From Colwellia sp. (GTDB lineage Bacteria; Pseudomonadota; Gammaproteobacteria; Enterobacterales; Alteromonadaceae), in assembly GCA_022969215.1 (NCBI GenBank), contig JALJPA010000029.1, positions 1-32,655 of the forward strand: 32,655 bases of DNA, read 5' to 3'. Below the pieces are notes generated by a model. The model was given only the letters and a program-made list of their open reading frames with translations, was not told the DNA's origin and searched no databases. Positions 7,553-16,866 of this stretch are shown in pieces; within the stretch, counting starts at the first letter, position 1; each line of letters starts with the position of its first letter. Position numbers and translations under genes: made by a program.

Positions 7553-9742
7553 TTAATGCGCTGCTTTTACTTCCAGACGTCTTTTGTGTAATAACGGCTC
7601 GGTATAACCGCTGGGTTGCTTTTTACCTTGGAAGATTAAATCTGTCGCGGCTTTAAAGGCAATACAATTGTCAAAGTTGGTTGCCATAGGGCTGTAACCA
7701 GAATCGCTAGCATTTTGTTTATCAACAATAACGGCCATGCGTTTTAGTGATTCATTTACTTGTGATTCAGTAATGATGCCATGGTGCAGCCAATTGCAGA
7801 CATGTTGACTCGAAATTCTTAAGGTAGCTCTATCTTCCATACGGGCAATATTATCAATATCAGGTACTTTTGAGCAGCCAACACCTTGGTTTACCCATCG
7901 ACCAACATAGCCTAAAAGGCCCTGAACATTATTGTCTAATTCTTTTTGAATCTCTTCAGCTGATAATTGCTCACGATTTTTTAGTAAAGGAATCGTTAAC
8001 AAGTCAGTTAAGTCATCAATGTTGCCAGGCTTAGTAAATTCAGCTTGCATAGCAAATTGTATTTCTTGAACATTGACCTTGTGATAATGCATTACATGTA
8101 AAGTTGCCGCAGTTGGTGATGGCACCCATGCACAGTTAGCACCTGATTGTGGGTGTGCGATTTTGCTCTGCATCATATTCGCCATTTCATCAGGAATAGC
8201 CCACATGCCTTTACCAATTTGCGCCTTACCTTGCAAACCGGCTTTTAAACCAATACGAACATTTCTGTTTTCGTAAGCTTCAATCCAAGGTTCGTGTTTC
8301 ATCAATTCTTTTTGTGTAACAGGACCCGCTAACATACTGGTATGTATTTCATCACCAGTACGATCTAAAAAGCCCGTATTGATGAAAGCAAGACGGGTTT
8401 GTGCGGCGCGGATACACTCTTTTAAGTTAGCAGAGGTGCGACGTTCTTCATCCATAATACCCATTTTAATGGTGTTTTCTTCTAAACCTAATACACGTTC
8501 GACCGCGCTGAATAAATCGTGACTAAAGGCTACTTCTTCAGGGCCATGCATTTTAGGTTTTACAATATAAATGCTACCTGCTTTAGAGTTGGTAAATTTA
8601 GAGTTACCTTGTAGGTCGTGCAGAGATATTAAGCTGGTAATTAAACCGTCAACAATACCTTCTGGAACATTCTCATCGTTTTCGTTAACAATCGCGTCAG
8701 TAGTCATTAAATGGCCGACGTTACGGATAAATTGTAAACTTCTTCCTGAAAGAGTAAACGCTTCTTTAGTCGGAGATAAGTAGCTACGATCTTCATTCAA
8801 TGTACGGGTAATGGTTTTATCACCCTTTTGAATGCTTTCTGTAAGGTCACCTTTCATTAGACCTAACCAGTTGCGATATACCAAGGTTTTGTCCATTGGA
8901 TCAACGGCGGCAATAGAGTCTTCACAATCTTGGATAGTACTTAACGCAGATTCTAATACCACATCTTTAACAGAGGCTGCATCAGTTTTGCCAACGATAT
9001 TGTCTTTATCTATCTGAATTTCAATATGTAAACCGTTATGACGACATAATAATGCCGTCGGATATAAAGTTGAACCAGTGTAGCCAACAAATTGGCTAGC
9101 ATCTTTTAATTGAACTTTTTCACCGGATAATAGGGTGACAGTAAAGCTCTTGTGCTCAATGTGGTAACGAACTGCATTGATATGACTGCCACTGCTTAGT
9201 GGCAGGGATTCATCAAGAAATCTACGGGCGTAAGATTGAACTCTACGGCCACGAGCTGGATTATATTCTTTAGTTGCTTTAGCACCGTTATCGTCGCCGA
9301 TAACATCAGTGCCATATAAAGCATCATACAAACTTCCCCAGCGAGCATTGGCTGCATTGAGAGAAAATCTAGCATTCATCAAGGGTACAACGAGTTGAGG
9401 ACCCGCAATGCGGGCAACCTCGTCGTCGACATTCTTGGTTGAGATAGTGAAATCAGCTTGTTCTTCTACCAGATAACCTATCTCTTTTAAAAACAACTCA
9501 TAGCTCGGTTGATTAAAAGGTTGGTTGGCAGGATCCGTATGCCATGTATCAATTTGCGCTTGTAAACTCGCGCGCTTTGTCAATAACTGTTGATTACGCG
9601 GGGTAAACTCAGTTAAAACCTCGGCAACAGAATCCCAGAAGTGATCGGCAGTAATACAAATGCCAGGTAACACTTCATCATTTACTAAATTAAATAAACA
9701 GCCTGCAACTTTATAACCGTGCTTGATTGTTTTTTGCTTCAT
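7553..9742 (-). CDS. glcB: Malate synthase G
   Basis: Condenses glyoxylate with acetyl-CoA to malate in the cytoplasm. At 729 aa it has the length of the monomeric G isoform (about 720 aa), much longer than malate synthase A. Recognisable blocks include the N-terminal GICITADHFWDSVAEVL region, the GRSLQFIRNVGHLMT segment, the IVKPKMHGPEEVAF segment and MGIMDEERRTSANL, which carries active-site residues. The ATG at 9742 has AAGGATAAG in front. It is the last gene of the train, 63 bp after puuD, and ends at a strong terminator. In most bacteria glcB goes with glycolate oxidase genes; here it is placed to capture the glyoxylate released from ureidoglycolate. Confidence 0.95.
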   Translation of the reverse strand: MKQKTIKHGYKVAGCLFNLVNDEVLPGICITADHFWDSVAEVLTEFTPRNQQLLTKRASLQAQIDTWHTDPANQPFNQPSYELFLKEIGYLVEEQADFTISTKNVDDEVARIAGPQLVVPLMNARFSLNAANARWGSLYDALYGTDVIGDDNGAKATKEYNPARGRRVQSYARRFLDESLPLSSGSHINAVRYHIEHKSFTVTLLSGEKVQLKDASQFVGYTGSTLYPTALLCRHNGLHIEIQIDKDNIVGKTDAASVKDVVLESALSTIQDCEDSIAAVDPMDKTLVYRNWLGLMKGDLTESIQKGDKTITRTLNEDRSYLSPTKEAFTLSGRSLQFIRNVGHLMTTDAIVNENDENVPEGIVDGLITSLISLHDLQGNSKFTNSKAGSIYIVKPKMHGPEEVAFSHDLFSAVERVLGLEENTIKMGIMDEERRTSANLKECIRAAQTRLAFINTGFLDRTGDEIHTSMLAGPVTQKELMKHEPWIEAYENRNVRIGLKAGLQGKAQIGKGMWAIPDEMANMMQSKIAHPQSGANCAWVPSPTAATLHVMHYHKVNVQEIQFAMQAEFTKPGNIDDLTDLLTIPLLKNREQLSAEEIQKELDNNVQGLLGYVGRWVNQGVGCSKVPDIDNIARMEDRATLRISSQHVCNWLHHGIITESQVNESLKRMAVIVDKQNASDSGYSPMATNFDNCIAFKAATDLIFQGKKQPSGYTEPLLHKRRLEVKAAH

Positions 9743-9805
9743 TTCTTATCCTTTTTCTTTATCTTTCATTTGGCTCAATACCAATTCAAATAATGTTCTT
9801 TAAGC

Positions 9806-10993
9806 TTATTTGATTTGGTTTAACCAAAGTGACAAGGTTAAACGCTCTTCGTCAGTCATTTTGGTTTTATTCATAAAGGGCATATCTTTGCTGTCGATTA
9901 CACGCGCTTTGATTCTTGGTGCCCATTGCTCAATTGAAGCTGCATCAGTAAAGAGCACACCACCTTGAGCTGTTTGGAAGATATTATCGGTGTTATTTTC
10001 GCTATGACAAGCACTACAACGTTGTTCAACAATTTTTTGCACATCAGCGATAGTAACTTTTTGTGCTAGTTGCTCTGGAGTTGCTTCAAGTTTTGCAGGT
10101 GCAATAGCATAAGCTAAAGCAATTGTCGCAACAATTGAACCAACTATAAGCATAGGCTTGTTTCTACCAAAGTGACGTTGTACGAAATACTCTCTGATCG
10201 CAGCACCAATTAAGATAAGTGCTATTAATACAATCCAACCAGCATTGTGGTTATATGTCATTGGGTAGTGATTAGAAATCATGATGAAAATTACCGGTAA
10301 GGTAATGTAAGTATTATGGGTAGAACGTAACTTAGCATTTAAACCATATTTTGAATCAGGCTTACTTCCGTCTTCAACGGCTTTAACTAGTGCACGTTGT
10401 GAAGGCATGATACCGAAAAATACGTTGCCAGCCATGATAGTACCCATAACAGCACCCATATGCATGTAAGCACCACGTGGGCTAAATACTTGCATTAAGC
10501 CGTAAGATAACGCTGTACCAAGTGCTAATAAGATAATACCTAGAATTAAACCGTGATCTTTAAGTTTAGTACGAACTAGCACTTCATAAGCACCAACACC
10601 AACAATAATAGTACCTAGACCGTATGCAATTGCTTGCATTTGAGTCATATCAGAACCCGTTGGGATCAGGTAAGTTTCAGCACCAACATAAAACATTAGT
10701 ACTAATAAGAAGAAACCTGTAATCCAAGTTGTGTATGCTTCCCACTTAAACCAATGTAAAAGTGTTGGCATTTTTTCTGGCGCTAGTTTGTATTTAGCGA
10801 CTTCGTAAAAACCACCACCATGGATAGCCCAAAGGTCACCTGAAATACCTTTTTCTGCTTTCCAATCCGGTGGCGTTTCTAAATGGTTATCTAACCAAAC
10901 AAAATAAAATGAAGCACCAATCCAGGCGATACCTGTAACAACATGTGCAAAGCGAATGGCTAAGTTTAGCCAATCTGTAATATACGGGTCCAT
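9806..10993 (-). CDS. puuD: Membrane-bound urate oxidase with C-terminal cytochrome c domain
   Basis: Oxidises urate to 5-hydroxyisourate. The 395-aa protein has about eight hydrophobic segments between residues 10 and 300 (the urate oxidase N-terminal domain), with conserved HVVTGIAWIGASFYFVWLD (17-35) and STHNTYITLPVIFIMISNHY (224-243). After a helix at about 281-300 comes a cytochrome c module: CSACH (326-330) binds heme and Met371 or Met374 in DMPFMNKTKM is the likely sixth ligand. PuuD enzymes pass electrons to cytochrome c instead of oxygen, so no hydrogen peroxide is made. No uricase of the soluble UOX or FAD HpxO type is seen, so this is the only urate-oxidising gene in the island. 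The ATG at 10993 has AAGGAAAG upstream. A 224-bp spacer separates it from guanine deaminase. Confidence 0.95.
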   Translation of the reverse strand: MDPYITDWLNLAIRFAHVVTGIAWIGASFYFVWLDNHLETPPDWKAEKGISGDLWAIHGGGFYEVAKYKLAPEKMPTLLHWFKWEAYTTWITGFFLLVLMFYVGAETYLIPTGSDMTQMQAIAYGLGTIIVGVGAYEVLVRTKLKDHGLILGIILLALGTALSYGLMQVFSPRGAYMHMGAVMGTIMAGNVFFGIMPSQRALVKAVEDGSKPDSKYGLNAKLRSTHNTYITLPVIFIMISNHYPMTYNHNAGWIVLIALILIGAAIREYFVQRHFGRNKPMLIVGSIVATIALAYAIAPAKLEATPEQLAQKVTIADVQKIVEQRCSACHSENNTDNIFQTAQGGVLFTDAASIEQWAPRIKARVIDSKDMPFMNKTKMTDEERLTLSLWLNQIK

Positions 10994-11112
10994 AGTCTTT
11001 CCTTTTGTACGCCTACTCGAAGTCGACGTTTTATAATTTTATGATTAACTAAATTTTTATCTAAATAGCTTTACTCAATAGCGTGTTGAATAACTCTTTT
11101 CTCTTAAGCGAT

Positions 11113-11137
11113 GTTGCCTTAGACCCAGCTAGGCAAC
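11113..11137 (-). other. Intercistronic hairpin, guanine deaminase to puuD gap
   Basis: GTTGCCTTAG / CTAGGCAAC pairs over 9 bp with one bulge and a 6-nt loop. It lies in the 224-bp spacer and has no T tract on the coding strand. The rest of this spacer shows no gene or clear promoter. Confidence 0.4.
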
Positions 11138-11217
11138 TTTCTGTTATATGTAGTACTGGTATTTTTATTAGCTTCTTCGCCTGTAGTAAGTGAAGCGCTT
11201 TAATTTACCTTAGTGAA

Positions 11218-12543
11218 TTAAATGCGTTCTCCCATGATATGGGTGGCTTTAACGTGCCTATCATCACCTAATATACTTAAGGCAAATAGTTTTTCTGTTA
11301 AGGTTTTACAGCGAGCAATACGTCTTGCCATTAGCGGTGTTGCTTGGTAATCAAGTACGATAAAGTCAGCTTCAGCGCCTTTAGTAAAGTTACCAATAGT
11401 CCCCTCTAAATCTAAAGCAACCGCGCCACCTAAAGTCGCTAGGTAGAATGATTTAAACGGGCTTAATTTATCGCCACGTAATTGTTGGGTTTTATAAGCT
11501 TCATTTAATGTCGTTAACATTGAGAAGCTTGTACCTGCGCCGATATCAGTACCTAAACCTACATTTACATCGAATTCCTCAGCTTGTTTTAAATTAAAAC
11601 AACCGCTGCCTAAAAATAGGTTGGAAGTAGGGCAGAAGGCAATGGCTGAATTGGTATCACTTAAACGCTGACATTCATGGTCATGTAAATGTACACCATG
11701 AGCAAAAACACTACGACGACCTAATAAGCTGCTTTTGTCGTAAACATCTAGATAACCGTCACTGTCTGGGAATAACTCACTAACCCAAGCAATTTCGTCT
11801 TTGTTTTCTGAAAGGTGAGTGTGCAGGTAAACATCAGGGAATTCTTTTAATAATTCACCGGCTTTGTTTAATTGCTCAGTTGAACAAGTAGGTGCAAAAC
11901 GAGGGGTAACCGCATAAAGTAAACGGTCAGTGTTATGCCACTTTTCAATTAATGCTTTGCTGTCTACGTAGCCTGACTCAGTGGTATCTTGTAAGTCATC
12001 AGGGCAGTTTTGGTTCATCAAAACTTTACCACAAATCATACGTAATTTTTTCTGTTGAGCAATAGTGAAGAAGGCTTCAACAGACTCTTTATGTACTGTA
12101 CCGAAAACTAAGGCCGTAGTAGTACCAGCATCTAATAGTTGTGTTAAGAAAAATTCAGCAACACGTTTACCGTGTTCAATATCAGCGAATTGTTTTTCTT
12201 CTGGGAAGGTGTAGTTTTCTAACCACTCAAGTAATTGCGCACCGTAAGAAGCAATCATCTCAGCTTGTGGATAATGTACATGAGTATCAATAAAGCCAGG
12301 CATGATTAGGCCATTGTCATATTGAGTAACCTTAATATCTGCTGCGAGTGTTGCTAGTAATTCCTGCGCATTACCTACCGCTTCAACTAAGCCATCTTTG
12401 ATGACTAAAAGTCCATCTTCAAAATATTGGTAACTTTCTTCTTCAGATACTTTCGCCGGGTCGGCTAAAAAATGCAGTATCTCACCGCGGTACGCTTTGG
12501 TACCTGTGTTAGTTGAAGAACTGTTTGAAGTATTATTAGACAT
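11218..12543 (-). CDS. guaD: Guanine deaminase
   Basis: Converts guanine to xanthine and ammonia, feeding xanthine dehydrogenase. The 441-aa amidohydrolase has the metal-binding PGFIDTHVH (H88, H90), HTHLSEN (H241, H243), FAHGVH (H282) and GLGTDIGAG (D333), all expected for a zinc guanine deaminase, as is the PQAEMIASYGAQLLEWLENY segment just after the first HxH, typical of GuaD. The N-terminus is Ser/Thr/Asn-rich (2-15) before TKAYRGEILHF. The ATG at 12543 is used. It lies in the train between ureidoglycolate lyase and puuD. Confidence 0.95.
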   Translation of the reverse strand: MSNNTSNSSSTNTGTKAYRGEILHFLADPAKVSEEESYQYFEDGLLVIKDGLVEAVGNAQELLATLAADIKVTQYDNGLIMPGFIDTHVHYPQAEMIASYGAQLLEWLENYTFPEEKQFADIEHGKRVAEFFLTQLLDAGTTTALVFGTVHKESVEAFFTIAQQKKLRMICGKVLMNQNCPDDLQDTTESGYVDSKALIEKWHNTDRLLYAVTPRFAPTCSTEQLNKAGELLKEFPDVYLHTHLSENKDEIAWVSELFPDSDGYLDVYDKSSLLGRRSVFAHGVHLHDHECQRLSDTNSAIAFCPTSNLFLGSGCFNLKQAEEFDVNVGLGTDIGAGTSFSMLTTLNEAYKTQQLRGDKLSPFKSFYLATLGGAVALDLEGTIGNFTKGAEADFIVLDYQATPLMARRIARCKTLTEKLFALSILGDDRHVKATHIMGERI

Positions 12544-12624
12544 ATTGGTAAACCTATTACTTATTTTATTGCTATCTATTTGTGCTGCTATTTATACTAG
12601 CTGCACTAAATTAATTAATTTTTT

Positions 12625-12656
12625 ATAATTCGATTCATCAAGGTGAATCAAATTAT
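12625..12656 (-). other. Intercistronic hairpin after the ureidoglycolate lyase gene
   Basis: ATAATTCGATTCA and TGAATCAAATTAT pair at 12 of 13 positions around a 6-nt loop. It starts 4 bp after the allA stop. On the coding strand it is followed by AAAAAATT and not by T residues, so it is not a standard terminator. Confidence 0.5.
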
Positions 12657-12659
12657 TGA

Positions 12660-13169
12660 TTATTCTGCTAGCGTGATAACGATTGAACCGTCGAGTTTTT
12701 CAACATCGCAGTTATCGCCTTCACCGCCACGGTCAACAACTAAAAAGTCGCTAACTTCATTCAACGCTAAACAGAAATGGTGCCAAGTACCTTTATGGTA
12801 ATTAACACCTTGCTCTGCTGTCGCTAGAAATACTTCAATTTTTGCAGTATCAAGCTCGCCTTTGGGTGCAACAACAACCACATAAGGTTGTTTGCCTGTA
12901 GGAATAAACGCTTGGCTGCCTAAAGGATGGCGTTCCATCATTTTGACAGGTAAAGGAAAAGCCAGCGGGGTGGAACGAAAAATATTAATCAAGGTTTTAC
13001 CCTCTTGCTCAGCAACGTCAACGTCAGCAAGATTATGATAACGCATGGTGTGGCCATCATTAATGGCGAAATGTTCAGCACTTTCGGACACTGAAATAAC
13101 ATCCCCATAAGCGGAGAAATTCTCTGCCGTTAGCTCTTGGGGTACAACATTAATGATTTTACTGGTCAT
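12660..13169 (-). CDS. allA: Ureidoglycolate lyase
   Basis: Cleaves (S)-ureidoglycolate to glyoxylate and urea, the last step of the ureide pathway here. The 169-aa protein shows the family pattern: ENFSAYGDVI near the N-terminus (about 16-25), FRSTPLAFPLPVKMMERHPLG (about 64-84), SQAFIPTGKQPYVVVVAP, then YHKGTWHHFCLAL and FLVVDRGGEGDNCD. The cupin-like fold and the HPLGSQAF and WHH segments are those of AllA/DAL3 enzymes. Its product glyoxylate is used by glcB downstream. The ATG at 13169 has AGAGAGA in front. Confidence 0.92.
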   Translation of the reverse strand: MTSKIINVVPQELTAENFSAYGDVISVSESAEHFAINDGHTMRYHNLADVDVAEQEGKTLINIFRSTPLAFPLPVKMMERHPLGSQAFIPTGKQPYVVVVAPKGELDTAKIEVFLATAEQGVNYHKGTWHHFCLALNEVSDFLVVDRGGEGDNCDVEKLDGSIVITLAE

Positions 13170-13281
13170 CTTAATCTCTCTGTTAACGGTTAATATTTTT
13201 CTACTGGCTTGAAACTGTTGCTATCTACTAGTTAAGTGCTACTTAGCTATTACTAAAAAGTAGATTATTGATACTGAGCGA

Positions 13282-13623
13282 TTAGCTACCACGGTAAGTA
13301 GAGTAGCCATATGCTGTTAGCAATAATGGAATATGGTAATGAGTACCGCTGGCATCAATTTCAAAAACGATATCAACGTATGGGTAAAACCCTTCTTCTT
13401 TGTTCGCGGCAAAATATTGTGCCGTGGCAAAATGCATACGGTAAACACCTGCTGGTAATTTTTCATCATCAGCTAATAAACCGGGTAAACGACCATCAGT
13501 ATTAGTAACTCCGCCGTTTATCTCTTTCCAGCCTTCGCCGTCTTGAGCAAACAACGTAATTGGAACATTTTGCGCAGGTAAACCACGGGTTGTATCTAAT
13601 ATGTGAGTAGTAATTTGACTCAT
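13282..13623 (-). CDS. uraH: 5-hydroxyisourate hydrolase (transthyretin-like)
   Basis: Hydrolyses the unstable PuuD product 5-hydroxyisourate to OHCU. At 113 aa it has the usual length for cytoplasmic enzymes, with no signal peptide. Diagnostic residues are present: THILDTTRGLPA at 6-17 (active-site H7), R45 in NTDGRLPGLL, HYHIPLLL (H96/H98) and the C-terminal YRGS tetrapeptide that separates hydrolases from true transthyretins. The start codon at 13623 has a good AAGGAAAG. It follows the decarboxylase gene by 38 bp. A 64-codon ORF on the opposite strand is a shadow. Confidence 0.95.
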   Translation of the reverse strand: MSQITTHILDTTRGLPAQNVPITLFAQDGEGWKEINGGVTNTDGRLPGLLADDEKLPAGVYRMHFATAQYFAANKEEGFYPYVDIVFEIDASGTHYHIPLLLTAYGYSTYRGS

Positions 13624-13661
13624 ATTCTTTCCTTAAAATTTATCTTAACTGGTGTTTGGGG

Positions 13662-14174
13662 CTAGCTTTCAGCTAATGCTTTATCAATGCGCAGTTGGAA
13701 GATTTTTCTTTGCTCTTCAGCAGCATTAACAAGCTCTTGCGCTCGGCTGTTTGGTAAACGAGCTTGCAATAAATCAGACATTTGTTGAGCACTTTTACCC
13801 GTTGCACAAACAATAAAGATAAAGCCGAATTTTGCTTCGTAATCGCTGTTACCTTGAGAAAGAACTTCCAGCACAGTGTCGTTAGCTTCTTTTACTAATC
13901 CTTGCTCGTTACCGGCTAATTCTTTGGTATTGGCATACTTAGCACGTAGGCTACTAACATCACCAATCTTTGGATGACCTTCAAAGGCTTCAAAATAATC
14001 CTGCTCAGTTAAACCTAACCAAGCATCATCAGCAGCTTTTTTTATCGCCTGCGTATTAGCAAATGGACGAGCTACCACCATGTTGTTTACCCAAGTACTT
14101 GAAGTACAACATTGCATAAACGTATGGTTAGCATCAGCTGCTGGTAATTGGTTTAAATCTTCTAATAACATCAT
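13662..14174 (-). CDS. uraD: OHCU decarboxylase
   Basis: Decarboxylates 2-oxo-4-hydroxy-4-carboxy-5-ureidoimidazoline to (S)-allantoin. The 170-aa protein has the catalytic HPKIGD motif (67-72, catalytic His67), the SLRAKYANTKELAGNEQ segment (75-91, which includes the usual E-Q pair) and KFGFIFIVCATGKSA near the C-terminal half, all signature elements of UraD. Two in-frame ATGs (14174 and 14171) stand next to AAGGAAAC; the second has the better spacing, so the start is uncertain by one codon. No peroxisomal-type or secretion signal is present. Confidence 0.95.
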   Translation of the reverse strand: MMLLEDLNQLPAADANHTFMQCCTSSTWVNNMVVARPFANTQAIKKAADDAWLGLTEQDYFEAFEGHPKIGDVSSLRAKYANTKELAGNEQGLVKEANDTVLEVLSQGNSDYEAKFGFIFIVCATGKSAQQMSDLLQARLPNSRAQELVNAAEEQRKIFQLRIDKALAES

Positions 14175-14197
14175 GTTTCCTTAAATCTTTACTGCAA

Positions 14198-14232
14198 ATT
14201 AGCAGCGGCATTTAGTCAATGCCGTTGCTAAT
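14198..14232 (-). other. Strong intercistronic hairpin, allantoicase to uraD gap
   Basis: ATTAGCAGCGGCATT and AATGCCGTTGCTAAT pair over 15 positions with one mismatch around the loop TAGTC. It starts 9 bp after the allantoicase stop and fills half of the 66-bp gap. On the coding strand no T tract follows, so it is better read as an mRNA 3'-end or processing element than a terminator. Confidence 0.6.
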
Positions 14233-14240
14233 CGTGTTAA

Positions 14241-15299
14241 CTAACCTTGGCGGTTACCAAAAACACGCATACGAGAAATACCACCATCAGGGAAGATACT
14301 TAAACGCACATGAGTGAAAGGCTGATCTTTTTCAACAATGATTTCTTTAGTGAATAAGTGTTCACGATGAGCATATAACTTAGTACTTGGAATAATTGCT
14401 GTCCAAGTTACGCTGGCTGCGCCTTTAGTGAAGTCATCGCTATCGCTGATACAACCTTCAAGCATAAAGGTATCAGGGAAATTACCTTTAAAGTGACAAG
14501 TATCAATGATGACTTTGTTAACACTACCGGTAGCGGCAAGTTTAACAATTGACCAATCTGGACCTGGATCACGACGACGTTTAGTTTCCCAACCATCACC
14601 CATGTTGGCGCCACGGCCAGGCATGATTAGGTTGTTTTTGTCTGAGAAGAACATATCAGAAACTAATAATGCTTTTGCACCGTTTTTAATCGAAGCTAGG
14701 TCGATTAGTTCACCGTCTACAAAATCATTCCAGTTTACATCTGCTTCACCGTAAACGCGGAAACGAGCAATACCACCGTCAGGGAACATAGTTAAACGAA
14801 CATGGGTATAAGCCGTGTCGTCTGAGATTTCAAAAAGGTTTTGGCTATGAGCTTTAACTTCAGTAGCTTCAAAAATAGTTTGCCAAACAGTATCTTCATT
14901 TGGTTGAACTTCACTTACACAAGCTTCTACAGATACTTTCTCTGGCGCGTTACCACGGAAATAGTTGGTATCAATATCAAAAGCTCGGATAACACCACTG
15001 ATGCCTAAACGGATAATACACCAATCAGAGTCACGACCATTGTTACGACCGTAACTTCTGCGTGATTCCCAACCGTCCATCCATTTACCACGTTCAGTAA
15101 ATTTCTCTTCGATGAAAATACCACGGCCAACTTTTAATAAGTTTTCCATTTCAGAAAAGAAATCATCACTACATGAAAGCGTTTCGCCACCAACTTTTTC
15201 GCTGGCTAAATCAACATAATGTGTTTTTAGTTTTTGCTCTAGCACTGCATCTTCGGCAGATAATTTATTTTGTGCTAACCAATCTTCAATTATTTCCAT
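14241..15299 (-). CDS. alc: Allantoicase
   Basis: Hydrolyses allantoate to ureidoglycolate and urea. The 352-aa protein is built from two tandem allantoicase repeats of about 140 residues (roughly 38-184 and 208-348), seen from paired blocks: DGWESRRS (75-82) with DGWETKRR (235-242), FDIDTNYFRGNAP (107-119) with VIIDTCHFKGNFP (263-275), and RLTMFPDGGIARFRVYG (168-184) with RLSIFPDGGISRMRVFG (332-348). The ATG at 15299 has a strong AGGAGA. Having allantoicase and not allantoate amidohydrolase means that both ureido nitrogens leave as urea and no ureidoglycine is formed. Confidence 0.95.
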   Translation of the reverse strand: MEIIEDWLAQNKLSAEDAVLEQKLKTHYVDLASEKVGGETLSCSDDFFSEMENLLKVGRGIFIEEKFTERGKWMDGWESRRSYGRNNGRDSDWCIIRLGISGVIRAFDIDTNYFRGNAPEKVSVEACVSEVQPNEDTVWQTIFEATEVKAHSQNLFEISDDTAYTHVRLTMFPDGGIARFRVYGEADVNWNDFVDGELIDLASIKNGAKALLVSDMFFSDKNNLIMPGRGANMGDGWETKRRRDPGPDWSIVKLAATGSVNKVIIDTCHFKGNFPDTFMLEGCISDSDDFTKGAASVTWTAIIPSTKLYAHREHLFTKEIIVEKDQPFTHVRLSIFPDGGISRMRVFGNRQG

Positions 15300-15322
15300 T
15301 ACTTCATCTCCTGTTAACGCTA

Positions 15323-15353
15323 CGTTAGCTGAGCCTATTCGGCTGAGTTAACG
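15323..15353 (-). other. Intercistronic hairpin, allantoinase to allantoicase gap
   Basis: CGTTAGCTGAGCC and GGCTGAGTTAACG form a 13-position stem with two imperfect positions around TATTC. It lies about 25 bp upstream of the allantoicase start, close to its AGGAG. No T tract follows. Confidence 0.45.
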
Positions 15354-15452
15354 TGCGTGAGTTATCTTCTGTTTTTTTGTTTTTAATGCCTGCTAATAAC
15401 GCGCGGGTAAGTCTAACTATTGACCTTCGTACCTTGTGATACGAACAACCGC

Positions 15453-16808
15453 TTACAGCTGACCTTTAAGTAGCGGTCGGCCTACTGGCGTGTTAATGAA
15501 TTCATCTTGTTGATACACATGATGGCCACGGACAAACGTATGGTTTACTTGACCCTGCACCTTACGACCCGCATAAGGGGTAATGTTGTGTTTGTGTTTG
15601 ATCATTTCAGTGGTAATGGTGTATTCAACAGTTGGATCAAATACACAGAAATCAGCATGATTTCCTATTTTAATCGCGCCTTTAATACCATCTAAGCCAG
15701 CGAACTTAGCTGTTTCAGTAGACATCAAACGTGCTAGATCCACTAGGGTAAAACCACGGTCTTTGGCTTCAGTCCAAATTAACGATAAACCAAATTGCAG
15801 TGCTGAAATACCACCCCAGGCTTTTTCAATATCGCCAGTATCAATATGTTTTAATTCCGGTGTACAAGGCGAGTGATCAGAAACGATAAAGTCTAAGCGG
15901 CCATCTTTAACGGCTTGCCATAAGTGTTCACGGTTTTTGTTTTCACGGATTGGCGGACAACATTTGAATAGAGTTTTACCATCAGGAATATTTTCAGAGG
16001 CAATGGTTAAATAATGAGGACAAGTTTCAGCAGTAAAACGTAAACCTTCTGCTTTGGCTTGTGCAATAGTGCTCAATGCTTCATCAGAGGATAAGTGCAC
16101 GATATGAACTTTACAGTTATCACCGGCAGCTTTAGATTCACGAGCCATATCAACCATTAACGAGATAGCATCGTTTTCCCAACTCTTTGGTCGTGATGCT
16201 AAGAACGAGTTGTATTCTTTGGTGATTTCAACATCATCAAAATGGCCACAATCAAGCTCTGCGTGGATCAAGTAAGGCACATCATGTTTGGCTAAAATAG
16301 GCATAGCCGCACGCATGTCTTTTGCTGAAACAGGTGGGAACTCTTCGATACCTGAATCAATTAAGAAAGATTTAACACCTAAAACACCTGCGTTAAGTAA
16401 GTCATCTAAATCATCAATATTGTGTGGCACAACACCACCCCAAAAACCACAATCAACCCAAAGTTTGTCGTGTACAGAATCAAGTTTTTCTTGAAAAGCG
16501 GCTTTGGTCGTTGTTACTGGAATACAGTTCAACGGCATATCAACTAAGGCAGTAATACCACCAGCAGCAGCAGCTTGGGTTGCGGTATTAAAACCTTCCC
16601 ATTCAGTACGGCCTGGTTCGTTAATGTGTACATGCGAGTCAACTAGACCTGGCATGATAACTTGTTCGCCAAAGTCTTTAACTTCGCAGCTTAGCGCTTC
16701 GCCATGACTATGAATGGCAATGATTACTTCATTTTTAACTTCAATACAAGCCGCGATCATTTTTCCTGCAATCACTACTTGGGTACTTTGTAGAGCAAAA
16801 TGGGTCAC
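15453..16808 (-). CDS. allB: Allantoinase
   Basis: Opens the allantoin ring to allantoate. The 451-aa amidohydrolase of the dihydroorotase/allantoinase class shows both metal sites: DSHVHINEPGRTEWEGF (57-73, H59 and H61), the carboxylated lysine in GVKSF (K146), IHAE (H182), IVHLS (H238) and VSDHSPC (D311). FNTATQAAAAGGIT and ETCPHYL (261-267) are typical of AllB. The start is GTG at 16808 with GAGGAG eight bases upstream; the next ATG would lose the first strand of the beta domain. Three inverted repeats fill the gap to xdhC upstream. Confidence 0.95.
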   Translation of the reverse strand: MTHFALQSTQVVIAGKMIAACIEVKNEVIIAIHSHGEALSCEVKDFGEQVIMPGLVDSHVHINEPGRTEWEGFNTATQAAAAGGITALVDMPLNCIPVTTTKAAFQEKLDSVHDKLWVDCGFWGGVVPHNIDDLDDLLNAGVLGVKSFLIDSGIEEFPPVSAKDMRAAMPILAKHDVPYLIHAELDCGHFDDVEITKEYNSFLASRPKSWENDAISLMVDMARESKAAGDNCKVHIVHLSSDEALSTIAQAKAEGLRFTAETCPHYLTIASENIPDGKTLFKCCPPIRENKNREHLWQAVKDGRLDFIVSDHSPCTPELKHIDTGDIEKAWGGISALQFGLSLIWTEAKDRGFTLVDLARLMSTETAKFAGLDGIKGAIKIGNHADFCVFDPTVEYTITTEMIKHKHNITPYAGRKVQGQVNHTFVRGHHVYQQDEFINTPVGRPLLKGQL

Positions 16809-16866
16809 CTTGCTACTCCTCTAAATTGATAAACCTGAACGTTTTAAATGTGTTTTAAAAAATGAG

